Source of the DNA: Cymodocea nodosa
Taxonomy: Eukaryota; Streptophyta; Magnoliopsida; Alismatales; Cymodoceaceae
Length of the DNA stretch: 64,000 nt
Direction: 5' to 3'
Assembly (NCBI GenBank): GCA_036874045.1
Contig: CM072341.1
Location: 1,066,501 to 1,130,500, forward strand
A program made the position numbers and the translations under genes. Every line of letters begins with the position of its first letter. The stretch's first letter is position 1. The notes below the pieces were generated by a model that saw nothing but the letters and a program-made list of their open reading frames with translations, was not told the origin of the DNA and did not search any database. Below, piece by piece: positions 33,270 through 45,492 of the stretch.

Positions 33270-36200
33270 AACTCCACTTCTTTTGATGGTCAAATATGGG
33301 AAATACTTGTATCGATCTTTATTTTCATTGCAGGGGCGTAATTTCAATCTCATGTTATGTATGTAACACAAAAAATAAAGAAGATGCTTGCGTGCTACGA
33401 CATGCATTGACATGATAATTAAATAAAGATCTTAATGGTTGTGAGATGTATGCGTGCATGACGCCCATGTCGAAGTAATTTACCTTCTCTTTGTTATTTC
33501 TTATGTATTTGTTTAATCCTGTCTAATTTAGTTAATTTGTGTCCAACTCAACTGAGGAATTGAGCATCTTACTCAAACTTAGACGTCTAACATGATTGTC
33601 TCAAGTGAGAAATAATAAATATCAATTCAAATTTTGGTGAAAGACAAGCATATGGCAATCTCTGTATTCTGTGCACATATTATTTTGTTATGCGAAGCAA
33701 ATACCTTTTTCTCCAGAAAATAAGTCCTTTGTTAATCGAATGCACGGGATCTATAATTCGTCTTCACCTCTCATTCCTTGTGTGAAAAATCATAATATTT
33801 TATACAAATCTAATCGCACACAAATGTATTTATGAAACTTTGTTAGGAGTACACATGATTCGATTCAAATGTAATAACCACACCTATTTGGATAGAATTT
33901 TAACGACCTGATTGAATTTTGTAGTGAGTTGTGGGTTGGTTCCTTATATTATAAAACATCTATATATATATTTAAGATCACAATATTGAATTGAAGAGGA
34001 TATAGGTGTTTATTAAAATTAAAATTTTGAAATAGAATTGTTTACTAAGAATACATATGAACATTATTCACATATTATATGTTTATAGAAGTAAGTTGTA
34101 AATATTAATCTAATTAGTTATGTCATGTACGACGTTAATTTGTTCGTGCAATCTCTACTTATCATATCGGCACGATGCAGATGGGTTGGTCAACGTGAGC
34201 AGGAGAAGTCCATCGGTATGGGCCGCTATGTAGGTCTTCGATCGAGTGTGGGTTGGGCGATCAAATGGGATTCAAAAATATTTTATTTGTTTAAAGTAAG
34301 TTGATGAGATTTGACTTCATAATCTTTAAGAAATCTCAATATTGTACCATACATTCAAATTATTATTTAAAGATATTGAAAAAAGTATTAATCATCATTC
34401 ATTAAATTAAATAAGAAATAATAATTACATTTATTGAATTTATGAATTATAGAAAAGATACATCATTTATCAAGAAATTTACATATGATGAATAAAAATT
34501 ACATTACATAATTTACATTGATAATTAAAAATCTACATTTAATTTTAAAATGACCGTCTCGAAATACTTATTTTGAATTCATGCTTACCATGCAAAAGCA
34601 CTTAGGCTGTCTTTTTTCACATCACACTTACACACGAAAGGAAAACCAAGACACAACTTCTCCATCTCTTCCAGACTTCTTAGGATCTTTTATTCTTATA
34701 TCTTCACTTATTTCTCATTTATTTCATCTCATATGGGCACCCATGGACCCATTTCTCTTATTTTCTCTATGTTATACTTTAGCTCACTTTGCAATCATTT
34801 AGAACGCATAACCTTAGATGCTGAAGACTAGCCTACTTAACTAAGATAACTTTAGAGGTTAAGTAATTTAAGCTTGTGAGGTGACCAACACCTTGCTTAT
34901 ACGTACTTGAAGTACTTACCTAGATTAATTTATAGTTTTTAAGGTCATACTCTTATATTTTTGAAGGTCGTTTACTTCACTTGCATTTGCATATACTATT
35001 TTATCCTTAGAATTGTACTAAATGGTGACTTCATTTCTTATTTTTTCACCTAATAGTAGTGGAACCCCAAAGGGTTGAAAATAGTATCTCTCTTCTCTCT
35101 CTTTACAATGTTTCTAGGGTTACACAAATTATGATTGAACCAAAAACAAGAATAAGTAAAAGCTCATGCAAATGAAGTTCTCAAGCTATGCGCACCAGGG
35201 TTAGGTGTCAATGCATTTTTCAAGTGAGTTAAAGATCACATGTACATCTCAAGTGTGAATGGATCGATGAAAATTCAAATCCTCGTACGAAGTTGTTTAA
35301 GCAACTACGTGTGGCATGGGGTACCAATGCGTTGTCTCTTTTGACTTATTAACTGTTGTTTCTTATAATGGAGCGTTGTACTCGAATTCAACTAGATTAA
35401 AGCTATACAATTGACACCTAACCATAGCTCATGCAAATGAAGTTCCCTAGCTATATATAAAATTGCGTTAGGTGCCAATGCATTAAATGTCAAGAGAGGA
35501 AAATCTCTCACACGCTTCTAAAGTGTGAATTGATGGAAACCTAAATTCGATTACAAAGCTACTTGAGCAACTGTGTAGATAATGGCATAGGTTACCAATG
35601 GGTTATCTCTTTTCACATATTAACTGTTATTTCTTATAATGGACAACTGTACACAAATTTGGCTCGTTTACAGTACCATTGGATGATCGAAGGAAAAGCA
35701 AGAATGAGTAAAGCTCACGCAAATGAAGTGCCCGCACAGGCGTTAGGTGTCAATGCATTTATCAAGTGACTCAAAGCTCACATACACTTCTGATTTGATG
35801 GAAATCTAAAGCCATGTACGTAGTTGTTTATTCTTTGAAATTAGTAAAATTAATTGTAACAAATAAAAGATGAATCACCACATTGGTTTAGGTTTGTTTG
35901 CACACCGATGAGTTGCTATCTCTTAATATTTTACCATTTTTTTATAAAATATAAGGAAGATAAACATCAATGGAGTTACCATCTTTTATAATTTTTAAAA
36001 GAAATATTATAAGGAAGGTGGATGTCGATGGAGTCATCCTCCTCCCTTCGTTTTCTTAAATTTTGATCCAATCCAAGGGTCGGACCAAAGGTTTAAATTA
36101 GAATTAATATATGGTAGGTATTAAATGTGAATATCTAAAAATAATAATAATAACAATAAAATTAAATCTTTTAGATATGTGTATAAGTATTTTAAAAGAA

Positions 36201-37225
36201 TGATAATTAATACATAATATACGGTACTTTGGCACATAATATAAAACATATGAAACAAGAACAACTGACTCAAATAAACTTGGTCGATCATATTCCAACA
36301 AAAATATATATATATAATATAATAATAATACAAGGAACAACGAATTAATGAATATGTAAATATATATATATGAACATATTTTATCAAAATACATTAAAAA
36401 TAAATATTTGAATTGAATTGATGATGTTCTTATGGGAAATACATATATATATAATATAAATTTAGATACCCAAAAGGTAACATAAGTATATAAAAGATCA
36501 AAATATAAATGGAAATTATTAAAATGATAAATATATTTAATACTCCTAAATAAGAGTATAAACTATTTACATAAAAAAATATATAAAATACTCCTAAACA
36601 AAAGTATAAACTATTTACATATAAAAAAGTATATAATATATATTTAATACTCCTAAACAAGAGTATAAATTGTTTATATATAAAAAAACAAATATATATA
36701 ATATATTCAATACTTCTCAACAAGAGTATAAATATTTACATATTAAAAAATAAGATATATTAAATACTCCTGAATATGAGTATAAACTATTTACATATTA
36801 AAAAATAAGATATATTAAATACTCCTGAATATGAGTATAAACTATTTGTAAAAATTTATATTTTGATTCAAACAAAATATAAGATGTCAAAATATATGAG
36901 ATATGTTAAATATTCTTAAACAAAAGTATAAAATGTTTATATATATATATAAACATATAATATATTTGATACTCTTAAGCAAGAGTATAAACTATTTACA
37001 TATATATATATAATATATTAAGGACTCCTAGATAAGAAGAAAAACTATCAATAAGATTTATATTTTGATACAAATAGGGCATGATAATGTCAAAATATAT
37101 AGACGATGATATTAAATAATATTTTATAAATTGTCTTATGTATGAATATAAATTATCTAAATAACTTTGGATAAGTTATGTTAATTAATTTGGATTATTA
37201 CTGTTTATGCCTCCATAGAATCCAT
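33270..37225. repeat. Right-arm intergenic DNA
   Basis: Mirror of 21609-25513: GRP-A 3' region (to about 33420), unassigned DNA, three ~270-base repeats, then the AT-rich tandem block at 36530-37020. No additional gene is seen. Confidence 0.6.
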
Positions 37226-37233
37226 CTATATAT

Positions 37234-40200
37234 TAGAGGTGTCAATGGGCGGGGCAACCTGACCCAAAAAATAGCAACTTGTTTAGGCTATAGGTCGGGC
37301 TGGGCCAAGCTGAAAATTTTTTTTATCTTTTTGTGGTAGCTTAGCTAGGTTCAAAATATTTTTGAGACAAACTAACCCAGTTTGTACCTCGATTGGGTGG
37401 CTACTAGCTAGCTCGCTCAATTTTATATTTTGTATTTTTTTTATTTTTATGTCGGTCTCAATGAAGTTTGGCTTTAGTCTGATCGACAGAATCTTTTTAT
37501 TTTTTTTATTTTTTTCTTTGATCAAATTGAAGCTCAACTTCGATTTGATCGATAGAAATTTTTTTTATTTGATTAGATCGAACCTCAACTTTGATCTAAC
37601 TGAAGCTTTTATATTTTGTATTTTTTTTATTTTTATGTTAGTCTCACCAAAGCTTGGCTTCGATTTGACTAGCAAAAGATTTTTTTTCTTTTATTTTTTT
37701 CTTCAATTAGATCGAAGCTCAACTTTGGTTCGATTGGTTAGACTATATCTTACCTTCGGTTAGATTGATGTTTTTTATTTTTTCTTTCGGCCAGATCATG
37801 TCTCACCTTTGGTTAGATCGATGCCTTTTTTTATATTTTTTATTTTTATTTTTTCATCGATCTAACCGTATAACACTATAACTATTGTTTTCATTTTTTT
37901 CTTCGATCTACCTAACTTAAGTTTTTTTTATTTTTATTTTTTTTCGGTTAGACTATATCTTGCCTTCGATCAAATTGATTTTTTTATTTTTTCATCGGTC
38001 TAACCATTTTCTAATTTTTTTTTATTTTTTCATCGATCTAACCATTTTTTATTTTATTTATTTATTTATTTTGATTTTAAATTAAAAAAAAAAAATTACA
38101 ATGTTTTCTGATAATCAATTCATTGTTCAAATACATTATTTTATTTATAAATATATGAAAATCAAACGTAAGTCATGATTCATTCATCACATTAAAATCA
38201 ATATCAATACATCATCAATGAACCATTCATAATTCATCAATCATCATCCATCAACACATTCAAAGACAAGTCATAAAGTTAAAATAATTATTTTATTTCT
38301 AAATTTAAATTAAAAATTACATTATTTTTGTAATTACATCAAATATATTTACATTTAATTTACATAATTATATTTAAATATTTAAATTTGCAAATTCATC
38401 AATGAAGTCATCTTTCTGTTGTTATCCACGAATACAAGCAAGCTCCAAATCTTTAACTCACATTAATGTTTCTAAAATATCATGTTTTAATCATGCTCTT
38501 TTATTATATAATATATTACCACTAATACTAAATGTCTTCACATGCTACAGAAGAAGTTAGAATTGTTAGTAAATCTCTAGTCATTAATGATAAAATAGGA
38601 AATGTGCATTTTTGTGTTTTCTACCAATTTATTACATCAAAATTTAGAAAATCAGGATTATCTATTATTAAATAGCTATGATTAGTATTATTAAAATTAT
38701 TTAATTCTTTCCTATTTATTACATTAAAATCACTATATTCATCATCAAATCAACTATAATCAATTATTAATGATGATGATGATGGTGTGAAAAATAAGTG
38801 GTGGATTGCATAAATAGATGTACAATAATATATTCCTAATAAATGTTCTATTGCATTATAAAATGATTTTAAAAATTCAATAAAACAATTAGTTATTGCA
38901 AAATCATTTTCATCTAGTGGTGTTGTACTATTATCTATTCTACCATTATAATAAGCTTTTATAGCTTCTTTATAAGGTAAACAATTATTTAACATTAAAT
39001 ATAATGAATTCCACCTATGAGAGACATCCATTGTAAATGTTTTATGTGGTAATTCAGATGAATCACATACATGATTAAATTCTTATTGTCGTATACCACT
39101 AGATAAAATATAACTTAATGCAATTCTAATATTTTCTAGAAAAGGTTTTAATTCTTCAACACCTACTTGAACCATAAAATTAATTATATGACATATACAT
39201 CTTTGGTGAAATAAATCAAAACCATTTAGTGGAGTTAATCTACTTTTAAACATAGGGATAGTTGCATTATCAAATGTAATACTACCTACTTTTTCTTTAA
39301 TTTCATAAAATTCAAAAATTTCCATAAGAGTAGAAATAATATTTTGAGCATTATGTGGATGATTTATTCTTCTAAATGCTATTAATCTTTTTTGTAAAAC
39401 CCAATTATCATCAATAAAATGTGTAGTAATAGCAATATATCCTGTTTTACTTTTACCCTCCTAATTATTAGATGTGCATGCTATAGATGTGTTAATAGAA
39501 CCTATTATACTAACTAATTTTATTCTATGTTTATTATAAAGTTCAATAATATCTTGCCTAGTTGTATTTCTAGAAACTTTTTTAAATCGTGGACAATAAG
39601 CTTATGAAATATATTCTTTAAAATGTTGATTAACACCAAAATTAATAGCTAAATTTTGAACAGCAATAAATTTAACATGTAATTCTCTAGCATTACTAGG
39701 ATTATAATGTCATTGTATTATATTATCTTCAGTGCTAAAATTAAGTTGTGTTTGAATCATTTTATTTTTTTCAAGATTTTTGGACGAATAACAAACTACA
39801 TGTCTAGATAAATGACTTGTACTACCTAAAGCTTTGCATGAAAAGTTTGCATTGCAAATGTTGTAGTAGTCCCTCTCCACCACAGTACCATCTCCCAGCT
39901 CTTTCATCTTTATTGTAAACTTTGACCATAAATTTGACCTTCTTCTTGTTTTAGTAGTAGTAGTTGAAGTCGATGCTCTACCTTCTTCTATAGTTTAAGC
40001 TTGAGAGTATTGTTGTTCCTACTCAAAATTATCGTCAGCATCGATAGTGCTATTGAAGATGAAGTCATTGAAGTTGTGTGTCATTTTTGCAAAGAATCTA
40101 GCTTGAGAGTTGAAGAAAGTTGAAGCCTAAAAGATGATCTTTGTATTTTGTGAAAGAAAGAGAGAAGATTGAATGAGTATGAATTGTGAAAAAAATTCTA

Positions 40201-40353
40201 ACATTATTCTATATTTATAGATTTTTTCATCACCATTCCTCTCTCCCTTTCATCCCTTCTCTTGTCTTTTTCTTTTTCCCTTTTTTTATCGTTGAAACAT
40301 TTTTTACGAACATTATTTCAATGTTCATTTTTTACCAACATTGAAATAATGTT
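37234..40353 (-). mobile_element. hAT DNA transposon, copy 1', left end deleted
   Basis: Reverse copy of 18370-21600 at the same insertion site: the target sequence CTATATAT (reverse of ATATATAG) lies at 37226-37233 beside the TAGAGGTGTCAATGGGC end. About 330 bases of the other end are missing. The transposase remnant runs 40084 to about 38415 and shares old stops with copy 1 (for example after NIIQ), so it was already dead before duplication. Coding DNA differs by about 3%, the subterminal T-rich part by more. Confidence 0.85.
38415..40084 (-). pseudogene. hAT transposase pseudogene, copy 1'
   Basis: BED finger (about 39790-39890), SITFDNA (about 39260), MDVSHRWNSLYLML (about 39030) and the C-terminal dimerisation region (about 38530-38600) are recognisable. 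Stops seen in copy 1 recur here. About 280 bases present in copy 1 (20000-20240, the 'KMKEKFLKYWNKIPLLYTLSACLDPRTK' part) are missing near 38800. Not functional. Confidence 0.8.
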
Positions 40354-40359
40354 TAAGGC

Positions 40360-41574
40360 AACATAAAAAAGATTCAAGTTTCATCGTCACACACATCACA
40401 TTGGAATACTCAAATTCTAAGGCTACCAAAGCTTGTACCACAATGATTTCCTTCCAAAGTTTCTCTAATTTAAGCATCATGCAATCGTACTGGGAAGCAT
40501 CGATGGACTGCGTTGAATTCAACCAATCTCTTGCTCTCTTTATTTCATCCTCCATCATGTTCCTATTGATCGGCCTCAGGTTGCGTGCCATCTCTTGATC
40601 ATTGTTCCTTCTCTTCAAATTATTAAGGCAACATTCCAGTTTACACCTAGACATTGCTACGTTTTGTTCTTCTTCATCTTTGACCTCATAGAGTTTCGCT
40701 GTCGCAACGTTTCGCTCAATGGCATTCGTACCTATCCAACAATTTCCATCAGTGAAGGTCATCTCCTTTCGTGGTCCATGGGCTCCGAGCTTCGCCATCA
40801 CAGTCAAGACTCCATCAACATCAATTTCGTGGCTCACAGTGATTTTTATGGTCCCAGCAAGTGCCGGAGGTATGCCCTCAAGATCAAACTCTCCAAGTAA
40901 GTTGTTTTCCCTGACTGATTTTCTCTCGCCCTCGTACAGTCGGATGCTGACACAACTTTGATCATCGATCACAGTGGAACACGCCCATTCTTTCCTTGTA
41001 GGGATGGGCGTGTTCCTTCGTATCGAAACCTTCATATCTCCTCCCAGCCTTTCGATGCCGAGCGAGAAGGGGATGACGTCCTGTATGACGAGGCCATGGA
41101 TGTCGATCATGTGTACATCACACTAACAGGGTACATGGAGATGTAATTCTCCACACTGTCATCTTCAAATCTTCTCCCAATCAAACGCTTCACACCTAGG
41201 ATAGAATAAGTGACAACATTCATGAGTCGATCATGTGTGCTTGTTCCTTGGTCGATTGATGGTATTCTATTTGAATCGTTGTTTTGTCTCTCTTTTCGTG
41301 GTTTATGTATATATATATACATACATACATGAGGACAACATGCATACATATCATGCTTAGCAAAAATAGTGTTGATGGGAGTAATGTTTCACTGGTACTC
41401 GGCGGCCTCGCCGACAAGGCGGTCAGAATTGGTGAAGGCCACACAGCACGGCGTGGTCCGCTTTCCTTGGTAATTCACTACGATCTCTACACGATTGTGT
41501 TGCCATGCACCCACACTGTAGTTGGTGGTACCGAGGTCGATACCGATCACCGGGCCGTCCAACTTAGGGGCCAT
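40360..41574 (-). pseudogene. HSP70 pseudogene with N- and C-terminal parts (right copy)
   Basis: Starts [20 protein letters not shown] (41574), the HSP70 ATP-binding signature, to about 41392. The frame stops where plant cytosolic HSP70 genes have their single intron (codon ~71), and homology resumes at about 41230-41130 with GVKRLIGRRFEDDSVENY (HSP70 'AKRLIGRRFSD'). Most of the ATPase domain (about residues 90-390) is then missing, and the substrate-binding domain follows from 41110 (DVIPFSLGIERLGG, RNTPIPTRKEW, YEGERKSVRENNLLGEF) into the lid, ending at 40360 at a deletion. A 261-codon frame from 41110 is open but lacks the ATPase. It is better preserved than the left copy. Confidence 0.78.
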
Positions 41575-41599
41575 TACTTACAGATCGCCATTACTTACG

Positions 41600-42235
41600 A
41601 ATCGCCCGATGCAAGACATTGCAGGAACGCCATGGTCTTGTATTGGATTGGGATGCATCAAAGTCAATACTTACGTCCGAATGCTAGTTTTGTTATTGAA
41701 TCATTTACATTCATTGTCAAAGGTATCTTCATGGATTGGAAATGAGGCAATGAAGGTGTATGAATTGATCTAAAAATAATAATCGATTTATACACCTGTG
41801 TATGAGATTATATTATTAATTCTATCATACAAAATATTATATTATTGATAGGTGACATGGTATACATCAAACCAATTTAATCGCTTTGCACGGTATCCTT
41901 TGTAAATGTATGTCTTCTGTAAATTGCCCTCCTATGCATTTATTTATTGGTATAACCGATTCTGGCATACCGAATCAATGGGTGTGGCTTTGGAAGCACG
42001 AAAGGTCACATAATCAAATCATAATTCAAAGACAAACGGTAGTTTTCATCATTCTTGATGATCTTTTATATTATAGTTTTTCTATATTCTTTTTATAATT
42101 TCTATATTCTTTGGTTTTAGATTACTTTCAACAAGCTTTTTCACTTCTTTATTTATAAGTGGACATGTATAAGTGGGCTAGAGATGATTAATAATGAACC
42201 TTGCAACTCACCGTGCTAGCTGTTAATTAATCTTG
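41600..42235. other. Intergenic DNA upstream of the HSP70 remnant
   Basis: AT-rich. No gene, TATA box or repeat that I can support. Confidence 0.35.
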
Positions 42236-42239
42236 GGGT

Positions 42240-43008
42240 AAAAGAAATATAAGATTATCAATCTTTCCTCGGGATTATAACAAAGGGGTATATATTCAGC
42301 TACTTAGGTCCGGGTTGATGGACCTAGATCACTTCTAGATCGAGAGATGCAACCCTATTGATCACATGGATTCATTGTCTAGTGAATAGACCAATAAGGT
42401 GTGAAATCCCTCATAAAGACGTGAAGAAGTGGAAGACTGATAGTGATTAAACGTGGAGTATATGTATGAAATAAAGATACAGTACAAAAGGCATAGAATT
42501 CTCATTGATCAGTTATTCCTACACATCAAATGAAAAATCTTTTCAGAGATCAAAAACACTTTTTGGGGAAAAACTCTCGAATGGAAGAAAATTCAGTGAA
42601 GCAAAAACAAGTAAGATCTATGTCACTGAAGATTTGAAGTATTAAAAGAAAGTAAATTCAGTGAAGCAGAGAAAGATAAGATATTCGTCACTAAAAAATT
42701 GCTGAAGAAGATAAAGAAGAAGAACAAAAAAGATCTCAAACAGAGAGAAATGTTTTAAATTCCATAAATTAGTTTTCTCTATTTGTAGTTATGAAATTGT
42801 ATAGATGAAACATGATATCGATATATAATTGCATCTACAATTTCTGAGGAGAATTGAATTGTATATTCTAATTGAAACTGTGAATAAAAATGATTTTATG
42901 AAAACAGTGTCTCTACTTTTTTTGAGTTTTGATGTTTCAATTATAATCAAAAATATTGAAAAACACAATTCACCCCCCCCTCTTGTGTAGCTATACGATC
43001 CTACAATT
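42240..43008 (+). mobile_element. LTR-like fragment, Ty1/copia type
   Basis: Ends in a C-run followed by 'tcttgtgtagctatacgatcctaca', a typical end of plant copia LTRs of the SIRE type. No primer site or coding sequence follows, so it is probably a solo or broken LTR. The left boundary is uncertain. Confidence 0.4.
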
Positions 43009-43009
43009 C

Positions 43010-44190
43010 TAAACAATGGTAAAAGAAGGATATCTCAACAAATATCTAACGCTCTTTATAGTAAGTGTTTCTTCCCTCCATTCTTCTCGATTTCTTTTAG
43101 TACTTTTATATTTCTTTTCAAGAACAATTGATGATGCCAAAAATCAATGGCTAGATTCTTCTTTCCTATGCATCAATGGTTGTAATCCTTTCTCTATTCC
43201 ATGATAAAGATCAAAGGTATGAATCAAGCAATGTAGGTTTCCAATGTAATTCTTGTAACTACTTATAATCACGCATTAAATAAAATAACTACTCTCTAAT
43301 GTTAATGTAACTCAACAAACTAATTTCGTTGGGTTAAATGCTAACTCAACAGAGTTAGTTCATTCTTGCAATTTACTAGATTAAACATGTAATAAAACGA
43401 TTTAGGTAAACGATAATGTACTAAACAATTCTAAGCAATATTTAATAAAATTTTCATAGGATAAGTTACAATAATTCCAAAATAATACTTAATTAACGTC
43501 AATTCATGTCAATTATCCATATTCTTCAATTAAGCCTTAGATTTTCGTAAATGTAATATAATGACCTACTTCCTATCTAATTAGTCATATAACATGTCCT
43601 TAATAATTAATTAAGTTTTAAGAGCTATGCACTTTTTTACTCTAAACAAATAATTCAACATTTTTTTTTGAAGAGTTATGGATAACTTGCCATTTTTTAT
43701 TGAAAAGATATGGGTAATTGGTTGTTTATGTTTTTAATGGAATACACTTTTTTGTAAGACCTTTTTATTTCAACCAAAGTCTAAACATATATATATATAT
43801 ATATATTATTTACCAAAAAATTTGTAATTTGTGGATCTACACTTGTCTTCATTTTCCTTTCTCCCATCTTCAAACTTATTCCCCTTTTTTTCATATCTTC
43901 GGCATATACATTTCCTATGCATTTATGTAGAATGACACATGATGTTTTTTTCTTTCTATATTTTTGTAAATGTAGGGTGACTTTCTCTATTATTTATAAA
44001 TATATATATATATACCTTTTCTATTTCAATGCATATACTTCATTGGTTTGTGTCAAATGTTACTTGACATTTGTAAATGTTATTACTTAAATGTTAACAC
44101 AACATTCCACTGCTCATCTCTCTTTTCTTTTTAATATTTCATCATTCTTTTTACATAGTTGAATACTAAAAGAAAATTTTCTTTAACATT
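43010..44190. repeat. Old repeat (reverse of the 8824-10814 family?) and AT-rich DNA
   Basis: 43260-43760 read in reverse shows the 'gttaactca' motifs and 'attatattac...gttaattaagta' order seen at 8870-9430. Similarity is weak. No gene is seen to 44190. Confidence 0.3.
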
Positions 44191-44194
44191 TCTA

Positions 44195-44870
44195 CTTTTA
44201 TTTCCATCGGTAATAAAATATTTGGAAGATAATACTCTCATTTTCCATATATTTCATAAAAATAAAGTAAAATATCGAAGATAACATTTTGACAGTGTTC
44301 ATTTTTCGTATATTTCACAAAAATAAAGTAAAATATTAGAGATAACACTATAACAATGTCAATCTTTTATATATTTCATAGAAACAAAGTAAAATACCAA
44401 AAATAACACATTGATAGTGCCCATCTTCTATGTGTTTTACAAAGAAAAAGTAAAATATCAGAGATAATACTCTAACAATGTTTATCTTTTATATATTTAA
44501 TAAAGGAAAAGAAAAATATCAAAGATAACACTTTGATAGTGCTTATTTTTCAAATATTTCACAAGAAAAAAAATATATATCGAAGATAACACTCTAATAG
44601 TATCCATCATCTGTATATTTCACAAGGAAAAGTAAAATACAAAAGATAATATTTTAACAATACTTATCTTTTATGTATTTCACAAGAAAAAAGTAAAATA
44701 TCAAAGATAACACTCTAACAATGCTCATCTTTCATATATTTCATAAGGTAAAAGTAAAATACTAAAGATAATACTCAAACGGTGTATATCTTCTATATAT
44801 TTCATGAGAGAAATGTAAAATACTTAAGATAACACTCTAATCCCTATCTTTCATATATTTCACAAGAGAA
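44195..44870. repeat. Minisatellite, ~61-base unit, about 11 copies
   Basis: Unit: 'atatttcacaa' + 'aaaagtaaaatat' + 'aagataacactctaa' + a variable 'caatg/tagtg' + 'tcatctttt'. Copies run head to tail from about 44195 to 44870, and two more lie at 45195-45300. Drift between units suggests an older array. Confidence 0.75.
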
Positions 44871-44871
44871 A

Positions 44872-45065
44872 ATTAATCATGATGTCAATCATTAATGTTA
44901 TTGAGATTTTGTTTCAGAGGAGATACAAACGTTGATAAATTAATTACTACAAAAATCCCATCATACACATGAAATAGGCTATGATATTTAATTTATATCA
45001 GTGAGGATTTGCCATTATTTTTGTGTGTGCTCATATATCGGAGAGTGAGCTCTTCTTGTCTTTTT
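44872..45065 (-). repeat. Remnant 3' end of a third GRP-B copy
   Basis: Matches 45310-45495 and 14091-14275 up to the place where the GRP-B frame would end ('cggagagtgagctcttcttgtcttt'). The coding part is missing. The minisatellite pieces flank both this remnant and GRP-B2, so the remnant plus array was duplicated in tandem. Confidence 0.65.
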
Positions 45066-45492
45066 TAGACGTACCCATTTGAGTAAACACGTTAAACTTT
45101 GTTGTTTTTGCATTTGCTTCACACGTCTTTCCTATTTGTGTTCTTATTTCTTCTCCACGAGTTCAAACTTTTCCATTTCCGCACATATCTTCTCATAACA
45201 CACTCTAATAGTATCCATCATCTATATATTTCACAAGGGATAGTAAAATACTTAAGATAACACTCTAATGATACTTATCTTTCATATATTTCACAAGAGA
45301 AAAATAATCATATACCAATCATTAATGTTATTGAGATTTTGTTTTAGAAGAGATACAAAGGTTGATAAAGTAATTACTGCAAAAGTCCCATCATACACAA
45401 GAAATAGGCTAACATATTTAATTTATATCAGTGAGGATTTGCCATTATTTTTGTGCGTGCTCATATATCGGAGAGTGAGCTCTTCTTGTCTT

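Larger units (their letters stand above)
31808..40353 (-). repeat. Right arm of the giant inverted repeat
   Basis: Reverse copy of 18370-27014. Contains GRP-A2', the three ~270-base repeats (about 35100-35830), the AT-rich tandem block and most of hAT copy 1. Small differences include about 35 bases missing near 31980 and one extra tandem unit near 36790. It ends at 40353 inside the hAT left part, where a 4.9-kb deletion joins it to HSP70. Confidence 0.9.

Noticed and set aside
44195-44870. CRISPR-like regular repeats
   Set aside because: The whole 61-base unit repeats, with no unique spacers, in a plant nuclear context. It is a minisatellite.
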